Assembly (NCBI GenBank): GCA_002450095.1
Contig: DJYK01000003.1
Span: 62,001 to 126,000, forward strand
Direction: 5' to 3'
DNA length: 64,000 nucleotides
Source of the DNA: Mageeibacillus sp. UBA6980
GTDB taxonomy: Bacteria; Bacillota; Clostridia; Saccharofermentanales; Saccharofermentanaceae
The notes beneath the pieces are model-generated. The model was given only the letters and a program-made list of their open reading frames with translations, searched no databases and was not told the origin of the DNA. Each line of letters begins with the position of its first letter. Position 1 is the stretch's first letter. Positions 1 through 9,239 of the stretch are shown here, piece by piece. The translations under genes were made by a program, and so were the position numbers.

Positions 1-13
1 CCTTCTTGCCTGG

Positions 14-1249
14 ATGATCTCATGGATAATGAAGTGCTATAAGGAACTGTCCCTTTCCATGATCCATGCATCCGCTTCAAGTTATATCTATGCCGAAGAT
101 CTGCTTCGGATGATCGATATCCACGAAGACGAATGCATGCTTCCGATAGAGGAGAGAACCTATATAGATCAGATCAAGGACGACTTCATTCACGATCTTG
201 ATAACGATCTGATACTTAAGGACCTCGACAGATACACCAAGAAGCTCTTCATCAAGTATGTAAACGAACTGTGCGTCTCAAGGAATTTCAACGCCCTGAG
301 AATCAAAGGATTCGCATGTCTCGGGGGAAATTCCGTATTCAAATGCGACTATAAGGAAGCGGCCAAATGCATGGAGATCCTGTGGAAGGAAGGCGGCTTC
401 GGCTATGCGGCAAACACCCTGGGCTTCATATATCTCGAAGGCAGACTTTCCGACGGAACGCCCGACTATGAGCAGGCATTCAAATACTTCTCCATTGGAC
501 ACGTGTTCGGCATATCCGAATCGACTTATAAACTCGCCGAGATGTATGAGGAGGGACTGTGTGTCGCTCCCAATCTCGAGATGGCAGCGTCATTGATCGA
601 ACATGCATATGTAGACCGGAGGCTGAGATTTGAACAGGGTGACTTCGAGTGTTCATTCGCGGAAGCATCGATGCATATGGGCAATCTTCAGTACAGGATA
701 TACAAAGAGAATCCCGCCCACTTCGGATTCATGAGAGATCAGGCTCTCGACTTCTATCTGCAGTCAAGATTCGCGATAGAGATGAGATCGGGATTCGGAC
801 TGTCCCACTCCGACACTAAGATCAAACAGATCGCGGAAGCGGGGATAAAAGAGCTCACATCTGACATGAAGATCTATAAGTCTTCTTACAGATCTTCGTA
901 TCCGGGTCCTCTTCCCGATTTTGTATCCTACCGTCCATACGGTACATATGTGATGACTGTCAAAAAACTTAAGAACAACAGAGCGAAGATAACCGTCGGC
1001 AGACTTCCGGGACACGGAGAGAATCAAAGCGCAAAGACGCTTTTGACCTACAGGGAATTTGCCTGCTGTTCACTCGCCGACACGATCACCATAACTGCAA
1101 ATAACACCGATGCGATCACACAGGGACCTTTACTGTTTGATGATATATCGGTTAAGACAGAAGGCGGTCTCACTTCCATTGACTTCCGGTTGGGAACAAA
1201 GGATGTACTCACTGTTGCTGCGGAGGATTTTACTATCACAAGACCTTGA
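14..1249 (+). CDS. Sel1-repeat protein, probably 5'-truncated by the window edge
   Basis: The protein has two helix-turn-helix Sel1/TPR-like units around residues 128-200, with the alternating Ala, Gly and Tyr pattern (GYAANTLGFIYLEG, then STYKLAEMYEEG). Such repeats usually mediate protein-protein contacts; no catalytic motif is visible. The C-terminal 110 residues are beta-rich and not recognised. The frame is open from position 14 back to the window edge, so the true start may lie outside. The stop is 27 bases before the LysR start on the same strand, so the two may be co-transcribed. Function unknown. Confidence 0.6.
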   Translation: MISWIMKCYKELSLSMIHASASSYIYAEDLLRMIDIHEDECMLPIEERTYIDQIKDDFIHDLDNDLILKDLDRYTKKLFIKYVNELCVSRNFNALRIKGFACLGGNSVFKCDYKEAAKCMEILWKEGGFGYAANTLGFIYLEGRLSDGTPDYEQAFKYFSIGHVFGISESTYKLAEMYEEGLCVAPNLEMAASLIEHAYVDRRLRFEQGDFECSFAEASMHMGNLQYRIYKENPAHFGFMRDQALDFYLQSRFAIEMRSGFGLSHSDTKIKQIAEAGIKELTSDMKIYKSSYRSSYPGPLPDFVSYRPYGTYVMTVKKLKNNRAKITVGRLPGHGENQSAKTLLTYREFACCSLADTITITANNTDAITQGPLLFDDISVKTEGGLTSIDFRLGTKDVLTVAAEDFTITRP

Positions 1250-1276
1250 AGACTTTAGAACCCGGTGGAGGTGCCA

Positions 1277-2143
1277 ATGAGTGATAAAAGCCTGGAAATG
1301 TTCAGAACACTTGCCTCTTGCGGTAATAATTCTGCGACCGGCAGAATCTTCAACACCTCACACAGCACGGTGCTAAGAACCATCGATAATCTCGAGACAT
1401 ATCTTCATACCAAGCTCGTTAACCGCGACAGCACACCGCTTACGCTGACGGAAACAGGACTGTTTCTTGTTAATCTCATCGATGACGAGATGTGCACTTC
1501 GCAACAGATAAGACGCTACATATGCGAGACGGGAAGTCCTCAGATCAGGATATATTTCTCATTCCCCGTCTCATGGCATACTGTATCGGACAGACTCGGT
1601 AAACTTAAGCGCAATGATCCCTCTATACGGATAAAGCCGTATGTCGCCGACAAGATACGTATTCGTGCGCTCATGAAGGAACGTATACCTGACATAACGA
1701 TCCTCCCCGACGAAGTATGTATACGCAATTACCGTATTGTAGAATCCGTGAATAATTACGAATGGGGTATAGTCGCGAGTCCGGGACTCCCGCTCACCGA
1801 TAAGATTTACATCGAATCCGATAATCTTAAGAAGACTCCGTTTATCATCCCCGATGAACAGTCCTGCATAGACCCGATAAGGGAATGGATCAAGGATGAT
1901 GCCCGTATCGAGAAAGCCGACACATACAACTGCTATGATGTCCTTCACGGAATGATCAAAGACGGATACGGCTGTGCATTCGCCCCGTTAGAAGCCAAGG
2001 AGAGCCTCGAGCAGATGGGGCTCGTGTTCTATACGTGTTACCCGAGGATATTCACTTCCATTTATTTCTATTCGAGGTGGTATAAGGATATGTCGGATGA
2101 ATTAAAGGATTTCTTTGAGCATCCCGATATAAGTCTTATATGA
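1277..2143 (+). CDS. LysR-family transcriptional regulator
   Basis: The N-terminal 60 residues form a LysR winged helix-turn-helix (SGNN-type recognition region, then TVLRTIDNLETYLHTKLVNR, and LTLTETG). The remaining part has the layout of a type 2 periplasmic-binding-protein effector domain, and the total of 288 residues is normal for the family. I chose ATG 1277 over GTG 1265 because GGAGG lies 5 bases upstream of it. The 3' end overlaps the convergent HAD gene by 8 bases. The effector and target genes cannot be read from the sequence. Confidence 0.85.
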   Translation: MSDKSLEMFRTLASCGNNSATGRIFNTSHSTVLRTIDNLETYLHTKLVNRDSTPLTLTETGLFLVNLIDDEMCTSQQIRRYICETGSPQIRIYFSFPVSWHTVSDRLGKLKRNDPSIRIKPYVADKIRIRALMKERIPDITILPDEVCIRNYRIVESVNNYEWGIVASPGLPLTDKIYIESDNLKKTPFIIPDEQSCIDPIREWIKDDARIEKADTYNCYDVLHGMIKDGYGCAFAPLEAKESLEQMGLVFYTCYPRIFTSIYFYSRWYKDMSDELKDFFEHPDISLI

Positions 2144-2915
2144 GACAAAGATGCTTTAACGCATTCATGACGCCGTCTTCGAAAAGCCCCGTCGTCACAT
2201 GATCGGCCGCTTCTTTGGCCTTCAAGGCACCGTTTCCCATCGCGACGGAGAACCCGGAAGCCTTGAACATCTCAACATCATTGGCTCCGTCACCTATAGC
2301 TATCGTATCCTTTATATCAATACCCGTAAGATCGCAGAACTTTCTGATCCCTGTACCCTTGGAAAACCCCTTAGGCACCAATTCAACGACAGTATCATTA
2401 TGCTCGATATAATCATAGTAAGAAGAGAGCTCTTCGTAAAATGACTTCTTATCGCATCCGGTCGTGTCACACGACAGTTTGGAAATGACCCACTTGCCGT
2501 AGTTATCGCTGAGACTTCTTCTTCTGTCACCGAGATCTTCCATTACCTTCTTACCGTAAGGGTCATCCTTGAATTCATCGTAATCAAGGTAAAGGTACTC
2601 CGGTCCTTCCAATATGGCACGTATGCCGTAACGCTTTACCGTATCAACCGTTTTTACCGCCGTATCGTCAGGGATGATGTATTCGAAGCATACTCTGTCC
2701 TTAGTCTCTATGCGGGTACCGAGGCCTGAGATTATGCCGTCAAATCCCAAAGACAGAAGACCTTCATGCGTTATATATCCCCTTGTCCTTCCGGTGCATA
2801 TATACGCTCTGTGCCCGTTGGCGCGAAGTGAAGCGACCGCGTCCGAGCAGGACTTCGGAATGATGTTCCTGTAGTCCCAGATAGTTCCGTCAATGTCGAA
2901 GAAAACGTGTTTCAA
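2136..2915 (-). CDS. HAD-superfamily (Cof-type, subclass IIB) phosphatase
   Basis: All HAD motifs are visible: the nucleophile motif FFDIDGTI at residues 5-12, a Thr in CTGRT (motif II), a conserved Lys in the cap region, and GDGANDVEM (motifs III/IV). The length of 259 residues and the C2 cap match Cof-type phosphatases, which remove phosphate from sugar phosphates, nucleotides or cofactors in the cytoplasm. The substrate is unknown. The start is TTG 2915, overlapping the stop of the upstream EAL gene as TTGA, with GAGGAG just upstream. It is the last gene of the nrd operon. Confidence 0.9.
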   Translation of the reverse strand: MKHVFFDIDGTIWDYRNIIPKSCSDAVASLRANGHRAYICTGRTRGYITHEGLLSLGFDGIISGLGTRIETKDRVCFEYIIPDDTAVKTVDTVKRYGIRAILEGPEYLYLDYDEFKDDPYGKKVMEDLGDRRRSLSDNYGKWVISKLSCDTTGCDKKSFYEELSSYYDYIEHNDTVVELVPKGFSKGTGIRKFCDLTGIDIKDTIAIGDGANDVEMFKASGFSVAMGNGALKAKEAADHVTTGLFEDGVMNALKHLCLI

Positions 2916-4903
2916 ATATACTCCTCGGATACCGGGAGAGTGCCTGCGGTTATCTTAACCAGTGCTTCCTTCAGCGGCATCGGTTTACCGAACAGATAAC
3001 CCTGAAGTCTCTCGCAGCCGATACTCTTCAGATATTCGGCCTCATCGAGAGTCTCGACACCCTCTGTAAGAGTATGCATATGAAGATCGTTAGCCATCGA
3101 GACGATATTCTTAAGGACCGCCTTGGTCTTCTCTTCCTTGTCGTAGAAACTCGACAGGAATACCATATCGATCTTCATTACGTCAAAGGTAAAATCCTTA
3201 AGGACGTTCAAAGAAGAATAACCCGAACCGAAGTCATCGAGCCAGAGCGGGAATCCGAGTTCCTTAAGTCTGTCCAGATCCTTATGGAGCGATTCTAGAT
3301 TATCCGACAACGCGCTCTCGGTCACCTCAACGTGCAGCATCTCGTGCGGGACATTATACTTTCTCGTGCATGAGCAGAGCAGATCCACAACATCCGTAAG
3401 TTCAAAATCAAGTCTGCTGAAATTCAGGGAAACGGGTACCGCAGGTCTTCCGTTATCCATAAGCCATCTTATGTCTCTGCATACCGTATCCACAACGACC
3501 ATATCTATCTTATGTACCTGATGATATTCCTCAAGGACCGGAATGAACGTCGGTGTCGGAAGGAAGCCGTATGTGGGATCCTCCCACTTCGACAGAGCCT
3601 CATATCCGCAGAGCTTACGATTCCTTGCCCAGCACACAGGCTGATAGTACACTTTGATATCTCCGCGGTCGATCGCTGCATCGACATTATTTACGATGTA
3701 CTGACGCATCACGAACATATCATCGAGCTTCTTATCATACTCGCAGTAATCCTGATCGTAGTGCTTCTTGATGGAATTACATGCATAGCGCGCTCTGTCG
3801 CAGGCTTGCATGGGATCGATGGTCCTGCTCTTTACCGCATAGCCTCCGGCTTTAAGACCCGTCTGCGTATCAAACCCGCAGTCATATATAAATGAGCGGA
3901 GCGCGACTATACGGTTCTCGACGTCCTCCCTGTCACAGAGAACGACAAAGTGATCGTCACCTTGGCGTCCCACCAGACCGTCATAGAAAGTATCGATTAT
4001 CTGACCTGCAAACTTCTTTATAAATGAATTTCCGGCCTCGAATCCGTACTTCTCATTAAGAGGTCTGAAATTCTCCACATCGAGATAGACGAACAGCATC
4101 CTCGAATAGACCGTTCTCGGGTCTGCGAGTATCTCCTTGGCACGCTTCCTGAAAAAACTCATATTGGCGGCACCCGTAAGCTCGTCCTTAACGGCAGTCT
4201 CCTTAAGATGCGTATTCGCGGAGACCAGGAATTCATCCTTATCAGCCTCGTTCCTCTTCTGATTGTAGGAGCTTATACCGGTGATCATTATCGCGATCCC
4301 CACAATCGCGAAACGGATCGTAAAAGGCCTGTCCGGGATCATTCCGGATTCCAGGGATATCATCGCATAGAACAGGGCAAACGTTCCTGTGACTATCGAT
4401 ATCGATATAAACGGTCTCCATGCCAGGATACAGATAACGATGAGTTCCATCGCGATAAAAGTCATTACCGTATTGTATTCTTTGTACTCTATGAGGGATA
4501 CGAAGAATCCGAACAGCAGGCAGACAACGGAAAAGATGATGACCGTCGTATAGGACAGCTCAGCGAGATTTCTCTTCTTATTTATAAGTCCCTTGTTCGC
4601 ATAAGATATCGACATTCCGCACGTGATGATTACCATCACGCACAGGACCATCTGAATAAAGAAAATGAAACTGTCGTGACCGCTGCCCTGCATATGGGTG
4701 ACAACAAACTGAACGGCAAGGATCAAACTGATAACGAGAACAACGACCGCCATATATATGATCGCCCGCGTGTTGCTGCTAACCATGTACTTTGACACGG
4801 ATTCACTCTGATCTCTTAATCCGAGCCACCTGATAAGCTTGTCCTTCAACGATTCGGAAGAAACTTCTTCAGATGTTAATTTGTCGCCTGATCCTCGTTC
4901 CAA
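2912..4903 (-). CDS. Membrane-bound c-di-GMP phosphodiesterase with degenerate GGDEF and intact EAL domain
   Basis: Six hydrophobic segments fill residues 45-215, followed by a GGDEF domain (about 235-390) and an EAL domain (about 400-655). The GGDEF signature reads QGDDH at residues 314-318, so cyclase activity is unlikely. The EAL domain keeps EAL (435-437), VTES, DDFG (556-559), KID and TEGVE, so it should hydrolyse c-di-GMP. The TTG start at 4903 lies inside the end of nrdG and has only a weak ribosome site; a start a few codons later is possible. Its place in the nrd operon suggests co-expression with anaerobic growth, which is inference. Confidence 0.88.
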   Translation of the reverse strand: MERGSGDKLTSEEVSSESLKDKLIRWLGLRDQSESVSKYMVSSNTRAIIYMAVVVLVISLILAVQFVVTHMQGSGHDSFIFFIQMVLCVMVIITCGMSISYANKGLINKKRNLAELSYTTVIIFSVVCLLFGFFVSLIEYKEYNTVMTFIAMELIVICILAWRPFISISIVTGTFALFYAMISLESGMIPDRPFTIRFAIVGIAIMITGISSYNQKRNEADKDEFLVSANTHLKETAVKDELTGAANMSFFRKRAKEILADPRTVYSRMLFVYLDVENFRPLNEKYGFEAGNSFIKKFAGQIIDTFYDGLVGRQGDDHFVVLCDREDVENRIVALRSFIYDCGFDTQTGLKAGGYAVKSRTIDPMQACDRARYACNSIKKHYDQDYCEYDKKLDDMFVMRQYIVNNVDAAIDRGDIKVYYQPVCWARNRKLCGYEALSKWEDPTYGFLPTPTFIPVLEEYHQVHKIDMVVVDTVCRDIRWLMDNGRPAVPVSLNFSRLDFELTDVVDLLCSCTRKYNVPHEMLHVEVTESALSDNLESLHKDLDRLKELGFPLWLDDFGSGYSSLNVLKDFTFDVMKIDMVFLSSFYDKEEKTKAVLKNIVSMANDLHMHTLTEGVETLDEAEYLKSIGCERLQGYLFGKPMPLKEALVKITAGTLPVSEEYI

Positions 4904-5415
4904 AGTACCAACTCGCCCCTCGCGCGCGTAAGATTCATATCTATTATACGCTGATTAGACGAACCTCGGTACACCAAACTTATATCTTTCTTGGCAAGAA
5001 TGAATCTGCCGTCAACAAGCACATCGATCATGCCGAGTATCTCATCGGTCACTTCACACCTCGGGTGACTTCCGTCAACGAGAAGCTCGGTATCATAGTA
5101 GAACCCCGTGAACGCCCACAGATTCTTATTCGGAAACCTCTTCTTATACTCACGAAGGAAGCCGATGAGATCCCGCTGATTAGACGGTTCGAAAGGCTCT
5201 CCTCCGAGAAGGGTGAGCCCGTTTATATAATCGTGGTCTAGCATCACCCAGATCTGTTCCTCGGTGTCAGAAGTAAACTCCTGCCCGTGATAGAAATTCC
5301 ATGTATCCGGATTAAAACAACCTTCACAGCAGTTGGTGCATCCGGAAACAAACAGTGTTACCCTGACCCCGGTTCCGTTCGCGATGTCGCAGTCCTTAAT
5401 GGCGCTGTAATACAT
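4876..5415 (-). CDS. nrdG: Anaerobic ribonucleoside-triphosphate reductase activating protein
   Basis: NrdG is the radical-SAM enzyme that installs the glycyl radical on NrdD. The N-terminus shows DIANGTGVR and the 4Fe-4S cluster motif SGCTNCCEGCF (CxxxCxxC spacing), then the SAM-binding LLGGEPFE motif. The length of 179 residues is typical. It starts 9 bases after the nrdD stop, so both are one transcript. No strong Shine-Dalgarno is visible, which suggests translational coupling to nrdD. Confidence 0.95.
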   Translation of the reverse strand: MYYSAIKDCDIANGTGVRVTLFVSGCTNCCEGCFNPDTWNFYHGQEFTSDTEEQIWVMLDHDYINGLTLLGGEPFEPSNQRDLIGFLREYKKRFPNKNLWAFTGFYYDTELLVDGSHPRCEVTDEILGMIDVLVDGRFILAKKDISLVYRGSSNQRIIDMNLTRARGELVLWNEDQATN

Positions 5416-5424
5416 AAGACTATA

Positions 5425-7608
5425 TCAAAGGTGCATTACGCGATCTCTGATCTCCTGTGTCCTGCCCTGATTCCAGAACTGTGTTCCGATATATCCGCAG
5501 GTTCTTCTCGCTACATTGAGTTTGTTCTCGTCATCGTTGCCGCACTTGGGGCATACCCAAACGAGCTTGTGATCTCTCTCTTCGATCTTGATCTCTCCGT
5601 CGTATCCGCATACCTGGCAGTAATCCGACTTGGTATTGAGCTCGGCATACATGATGTTGTCGTAGATGAACTTCATGACATCCATAACCGCATCGATGTT
5701 GTTCTGCATATTCGGAACTTCGATATAAGAGATAGCTCCGCCGGGAGACAGTCTCTGGAACTTGGACTCGAGCTTAAGTTTCTCGAAAGCATTCACTTCC
5801 TCGGTTACGTGGATGTGATAGCTGTTCGTGATGTAGTTCTTATCGGTTACGCCCTTGATGATGCCGAATCTTCTCTGAAGAGCCTTGGCAAACTTATATG
5901 TCGTGGACTCGAGAGGTGTTCCATAGATGGAATAGTCGATATTCTCGGCTGCCTTCCACTTGGCGCAAGCGGCATTCAATGCCTCCATTACTTTAAGGCC
6001 GAATGCTTCGCCCTCGGGCTCTGTAAGCTTCTTGCCCGTAACCTCATATACGCACTCCCAAAGACCCGCATATCCCAAAGAGATCGTGGAATATCCGCCG
6101 TAAAGGAGCTTCGTGATAGGCTCGCCCTTCTCAAGTCTTGCCAGCGCACCGTACTGCCAGAGGATAGGAGCGGCATCGGACAATGTTCCCGCGAGTCTGT
6201 CGTGTCTGCAGCGCAGAGCCCTGTGACAGAGCTCGAGTCTCTCGTCGAGGATCTTCCAGAACTTATCCTCATCTCTGGACTCGCAGCATGCGGAGCATGC
6301 GACGTCAACGAGGTTGATCGTTACGACGCCCTGATTGAATCTTCCGTAGTACTTAGGCTTGCCGTTCTCATCAACATAAGGAGTAAGGAAAGATCTGCAG
6401 CCCATACATGTATAGCAGTTGCCGTTTCCGTTCTTATCGACCTTAAGCTGGAGCATGACCTTCTCTGAGATATAGTCCGGAACCATTCTCTTGGCCGTGC
6501 ACTTGGCAGCGAGTCTCGTGAGCTCGTAGTAAGGAGAACCCTCCTTGATATTGTCTTCCTCGAGAACGTAGATGAGCTTAGGGAATGCGGGTGTGATATA
6601 GACGCCTGCCTCATTCTTAACACCCTGGATTCTCTGCTTCAGGACTTCCTCGATGATCATGGCAAGGTCAGCCTTGAGCTGAGGATCCTTCGCCTCATTG
6701 AGATACATGAATACCGTGACGAACGGAGCCTGTCCGTTAGTCGTGAGAAGTGTTACTACCTGATACTGGATCGTCTGAACACCTCTCTCGATCTCCTCGT
6801 GAAGTCGCTGCTCGACGATCTGTCTCTTCTTATCTTCCGGAGGAATGATCCCCAATTCTTCGAACTCGAGGTCTACCTTCTTCGAGATCTTCTCTCTGGA
6901 GATCTGAACAAAGGGAGCCAGATGAGTAAGAGAGATGGACTGACCGCCGTACTGGTTTGAAGCGACCTGAGCTATGATCTGTGTCGCGATATTACAAGCC
7001 GTTGAGAAGCTGTGGGGCTTCTCGATCATCGTACCTGAAATGACTGTTCCGTTCTGGAGCATATCCTCGAGGTTAACCAGATCGCAGTTATGCATATGCT
7101 GAGCGAAGTAATCGCTGTCGTGGAAGTGGATGATGCCCTGCTGATGAGCCTCGACGATGTCCTGAGGAAGAAGGATACGCTGTGTGATATCCTTGCTGAC
7201 CTCTCCTGCCATATAGTCGCGCTGAACGCTGTTGACCGTAGGGTTCTTATTGGAATTCTCCTGCTTCAGCTCTTCGTTATTGCATTCGATAAGGGTAAGG
7301 ATGGAAGCGTCCGTCGTATTGGACTGACGGATAAGGCTTCTGGTGTAACGGTATGTTACATAGAGCTTTGCTACTTCATAAGCGCCGTGAGCCATGATCT
7401 GCTTCTCGACAAGATCCTGGATCTCCTCAACGGAGAGTGCGCGGTTCATGTTCTCGCACTCATTCGTAACGCGCTCGGCGATACGAGTGATCTGCTTGGG
7501 TGTCATACGGTCAGACTCCTTGGCCTGCTCATTAGCCTTGGTAATAGCCGCGATGATCTTGGAGATATCGAATTCTACTTCCGTCTTGTTACGCTTGATG
7601 ATCTTCAT
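5425..7608 (-). CDS. nrdD: Anaerobic ribonucleoside-triphosphate reductase (class III)
   Basis: This enzyme reduces NTPs to dNTPs without oxygen. It has an N-terminal ATP-cone (MKIIKRNKTEVEFD onward, about 90 residues), the central barrel with the thiyl cysteine region CMGCRSF, a zinc site near the C-terminus (CQVCG and CPKCG), and the glycyl-radical motif RTCGYIG about 25 residues from the end. I chose ATG 7608 because the ATP-cone begins there and AGGGTG lies just upstream; an in-frame ATG at 7653 would add 15 atypical residues and lies inside a palindrome. It is the first gene of an operon controlled by NrdR boxes. Confidence 0.97.
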   Translation of the reverse strand: MKIIKRNKTEVEFDISKIIAAITKANEQAKESDRMTPKQITRIAERVTNECENMNRALSVEEIQDLVEKQIMAHGAYEVAKLYVTYRYTRSLIRQSNTTDASILTLIECNNEELKQENSNKNPTVNSVQRDYMAGEVSKDITQRILLPQDIVEAHQQGIIHFHDSDYFAQHMHNCDLVNLEDMLQNGTVISGTMIEKPHSFSTACNIATQIIAQVASNQYGGQSISLTHLAPFVQISREKISKKVDLEFEELGIIPPEDKKRQIVEQRLHEEIERGVQTIQYQVVTLLTTNGQAPFVTVFMYLNEAKDPQLKADLAMIIEEVLKQRIQGVKNEAGVYITPAFPKLIYVLEEDNIKEGSPYYELTRLAAKCTAKRMVPDYISEKVMLQLKVDKNGNGNCYTCMGCRSFLTPYVDENGKPKYYGRFNQGVVTINLVDVACSACCESRDEDKFWKILDERLELCHRALRCRHDRLAGTLSDAAPILWQYGALARLEKGEPITKLLYGGYSTISLGYAGLWECVYEVTGKKLTEPEGEAFGLKVMEALNAACAKWKAAENIDYSIYGTPLESTTYKFAKALQRRFGIIKGVTDKNYITNSYHIHVTEEVNAFEKLKLESKFQRLSPGGAISYIEVPNMQNNIDAVMDVMKFIYDNIMYAELNTKSDYCQVCGYDGEIKIEERDHKLVWVCPKCGNDDENKLNVARRTCGYIGTQFWNQGRTQEIRDRVMHL

Positions 7609-7652
7609 TTTGTGCACCCTGCCCTTTAGTGTTGTTTGAATCAGTTTGACCA

Positions 7653-7709
7653 TTGTAACAATGTTACAAAAGTTTGTTAACCGTTTTTGGCAAATGTAAT
7701 ATTACATTT
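7653..7709 (-). promoter_or_regulatory. Two palindromes in the nrdD leader
   Basis: Positions 7653-7669 read TTGTAACA-A-TGTTACAA and positions 7692-7709 read AAATGTAATATTACATTT, both perfect inverted repeats sharing TGTAA/TTACA arms. They lie about 30-87 bases downstream of the predicted transcription start and before the nrdD start. They look like operators for a dimeric repressor, or short RNA hairpins. The factor is not identified. Confidence 0.45.
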
Positions 7710-7745
7710 CTAACGAATTTTTGACTGTTTACCGATTGCTCATTC

Positions 7746-7774
7746 ATTCTAACTATATGTTGTGCCAAGGTCAA
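7746..7774 (-). promoter_or_regulatory. nrdD promoter
   Basis: On the minus strand, TTGACC (7774-7769) is followed by a 17-base spacer and TAGAAT (7751-7746), a good sigma-A promoter. The predicted start at about 7739 gives a 130-base leader before nrdD. Confidence 0.7.
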
Positions 7775-7781
7775 TAGCAAA

Positions 7782-7829
7782 CCACTATATATTGTGTTAC
7801 ATTTTCGATACAGGCCCAATATATAGTGC
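7782..7829. promoter_or_regulatory. Tandem NrdR boxes
   Basis: Box 1 (7782-7797, CCACTATATATTGTGT) matches the NrdR consensus ACACWATATATWGTGT at 15 of 16 bases. Box 2 (7814-7829, GCCCAATATATAGTGC) matches at 13 of 16. Their starts are 32 bp apart, about three helical turns, which is the usual geometry for cooperative NrdR binding. They sit directly upstream of the -35 of nrdD. NrdR represses ribonucleotide reductase genes when dATP is high; the nrdR gene itself is not in the window. Confidence 0.82.
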
Positions 7830-7840
7830 CTCGCAGGCAT

Positions 7841-7865
7841 AAAAAGACCGCTTAAACGCGGTCTT
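7841..7865 (-). terminator. Intrinsic terminator of the aro/sseB operon
   Basis: On the minus strand an 8-bp stem AAGACCGC/GCGGTCTT with a 6-base loop is followed by five T. It lies 30 bases after the stop of the SseB-like gene. Confidence 0.9.
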
Positions 7866-7894
7866 ACAAGGTTTACGGGCGTTACGGCCTCAGA

Positions 7895-9220
7895 TCATCT
7901 TTTGTAATCCCACTCGCGTCTCGAGTAGTAGTCATTGGCGAAAGGCGCCTCCGACAGCAGCGAGAAATCCACAGTCTTGATGTTGCCCGTAAGGTGCGGC
8001 TTAAGCGCCGCAAGTATCCCGGAGAACACCGGCTGCTGTGACGACTTGGGGGCATCAACGATAACGAGATAACTGAACTTGCCGTTTCTTACCAGATAGA
8101 GGATACCTGCTTTCTTAATGTCCTTATTATGCTTGCAGTAATCCGTCAGGGCCGCTCTTAAGCGGTCACTCTCCTCACCCGGGCGCAGTTCCCCGATAGT
8201 CACCTTGGACCCGTCGTTTACGACTTCTTTCTTAAGCTTCTGTTCGGTCACGATCTTTCGTACGGTGGCCGCCATAGTGGTTACGGCGTTACCGGGGAGA
8301 CGGACTGCAACGGGGCCCGAAGGATTGAGGACAACGTCAAAGCCGTCCTTCTCAACGAACCTCGCGGCTTCCGGGAATGTCATCGCTATGATGGACGGCT
8401 TCTGCCCTTCAAAAAGCTTCTTCCATAATAGTACGGCCTGAAGATCGGTAAACAGGGGCAGAGCCCTCTTGTCGGAATCCTTTGACGGCATCACCATGAT
8501 TATCTTGAGCTTCGGTTTTCCGTCTTTACCCTCACCGTCTTTCATCGCCGGGACAAGGAACCTTCCGTTCACGATATTGTTCATAAGGTGATTGAGGTAT
8601 TGCTTATCCTTGTTATAATCGGGATACCTGAACAAGAGTCCCGACAAAGCGGGATTCTCTACGGCAGTCTTGCCGTTCTTGTCCTGCATCTTGGGCGGCA
8701 CCGTCGTGAGCACCGAGAACTTCGGGATCGCATTATCTGCACTTAATCCGAGCGTTTTTATATCCAGCTCTACCTTGATCCTCGCCTTATTCTGAGATAC
8801 TTCCGAAGCAGGTTCGTAAAGCTGCCCGTTAAATGACTCTATGGACAGAACCTTTGTGGAAACGGCTTTTCCGTCGTTTCTGTATATAAAGGCGGTATCA
8901 TCCTTCTTACATTTGCCGAACACCATACCCGTGATGACCGCTTCGTTCGCTTCTTCATCAACAGAGGATTCGTCCGCCATTACAAAATACCTTCTGCCTT
9001 CATTCGGGAGGGAAGCCTTAAGTTCCTCTATCCTCGCCTTCTTCTGCTCCTCTTCAAGGGCAGTTATGCGAGCCTGCTCCGCTCTCTCCTGATTAAGCTT
9101 CGCCCTCTGTTCACGGGCTTCGCGTTCCTCTTCGTCGGTCTCCTCGATCGCAGCCATCAGCGCCGCATCGAGCTCGTCGCCTTCGAGGTTAAATATATCC
9201 TTATCTTTATCTTCAGCCAT
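7895..9220 (-). CDS. SseB-like protein at the end of the aro operon
   Basis: Residues 1-75 are an acidic and Lys/Glu-rich coiled coil. Residues 80-130 resemble a small beta-barrel of the translation-factor domain II type. The rest fits the SseB family: LPLFTDLQAVLLW with a following VLNPSGP segment, then a C-terminal domain with ILYLVRNGKFSYLVIVDAP. SseB-like proteins have no established general activity. ATG 9220 is preferred to 9226 because GGAGG is 8 bases upstream of it. It starts 20 bases after aroQ and ends before a terminator, so it is transcribed with the aromatic genes, but a link to that pathway is not known. Confidence 0.7.
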   Translation of the reverse strand: MAEDKDKDIFNLEGDELDAALMAAIEETDEEEREAREQRAKLNQERAEQARITALEEEQKKARIEELKASLPNEGRRYFVMADESSVDEEANEAVITGMVFGKCKKDDTAFIYRNDGKAVSTKVLSIESFNGQLYEPASEVSQNKARIKVELDIKTLGLSADNAIPKFSVLTTVPPKMQDKNGKTAVENPALSGLLFRYPDYNKDKQYLNHLMNNIVNGRFLVPAMKDGEGKDGKPKLKIIMVMPSKDSDKRALPLFTDLQAVLLWKKLFEGQKPSIIAMTFPEAARFVEKDGFDVVLNPSGPVAVRLPGNAVTTMAATVRKIVTEQKLKKEVVNDGSKVTIGELRPGEESDRLRAALTDYCKHNKDIKKAGILYLVRNGKFSYLVIVDAPKSSQQPVFSGILAALKPHLTGNIKTVDFSLLSEAPFANDYYSRREWDYKR

Positions 9221-9239
9221 TTTCATATCCTCCGAAGTG

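Noticed and set aside
4208..4795. Open frame of 195 codons, Arg- and Asp-rich, on the plus strand
   Set aside because: The biased composition is that of the complement of membrane helices in the EAL protein; no ribosome site.
5287..6468. Long open frame of 393 codons on the plus strand across nrdD
   Set aside because: It is antisense to a certain nrdD/nrdG pair, has no recognisable domain, and arises from the codon bias of the minus-strand gene.
7653..7709. Palindromes in the nrdD leader as Rex or Fnr sites
   Set aside because: They differ from the Fnr TTGAT-N4-ATCAA pattern and from the clostridial Rex TTGTTAA-N4-TTAACAA pattern, so the regulator is left open.
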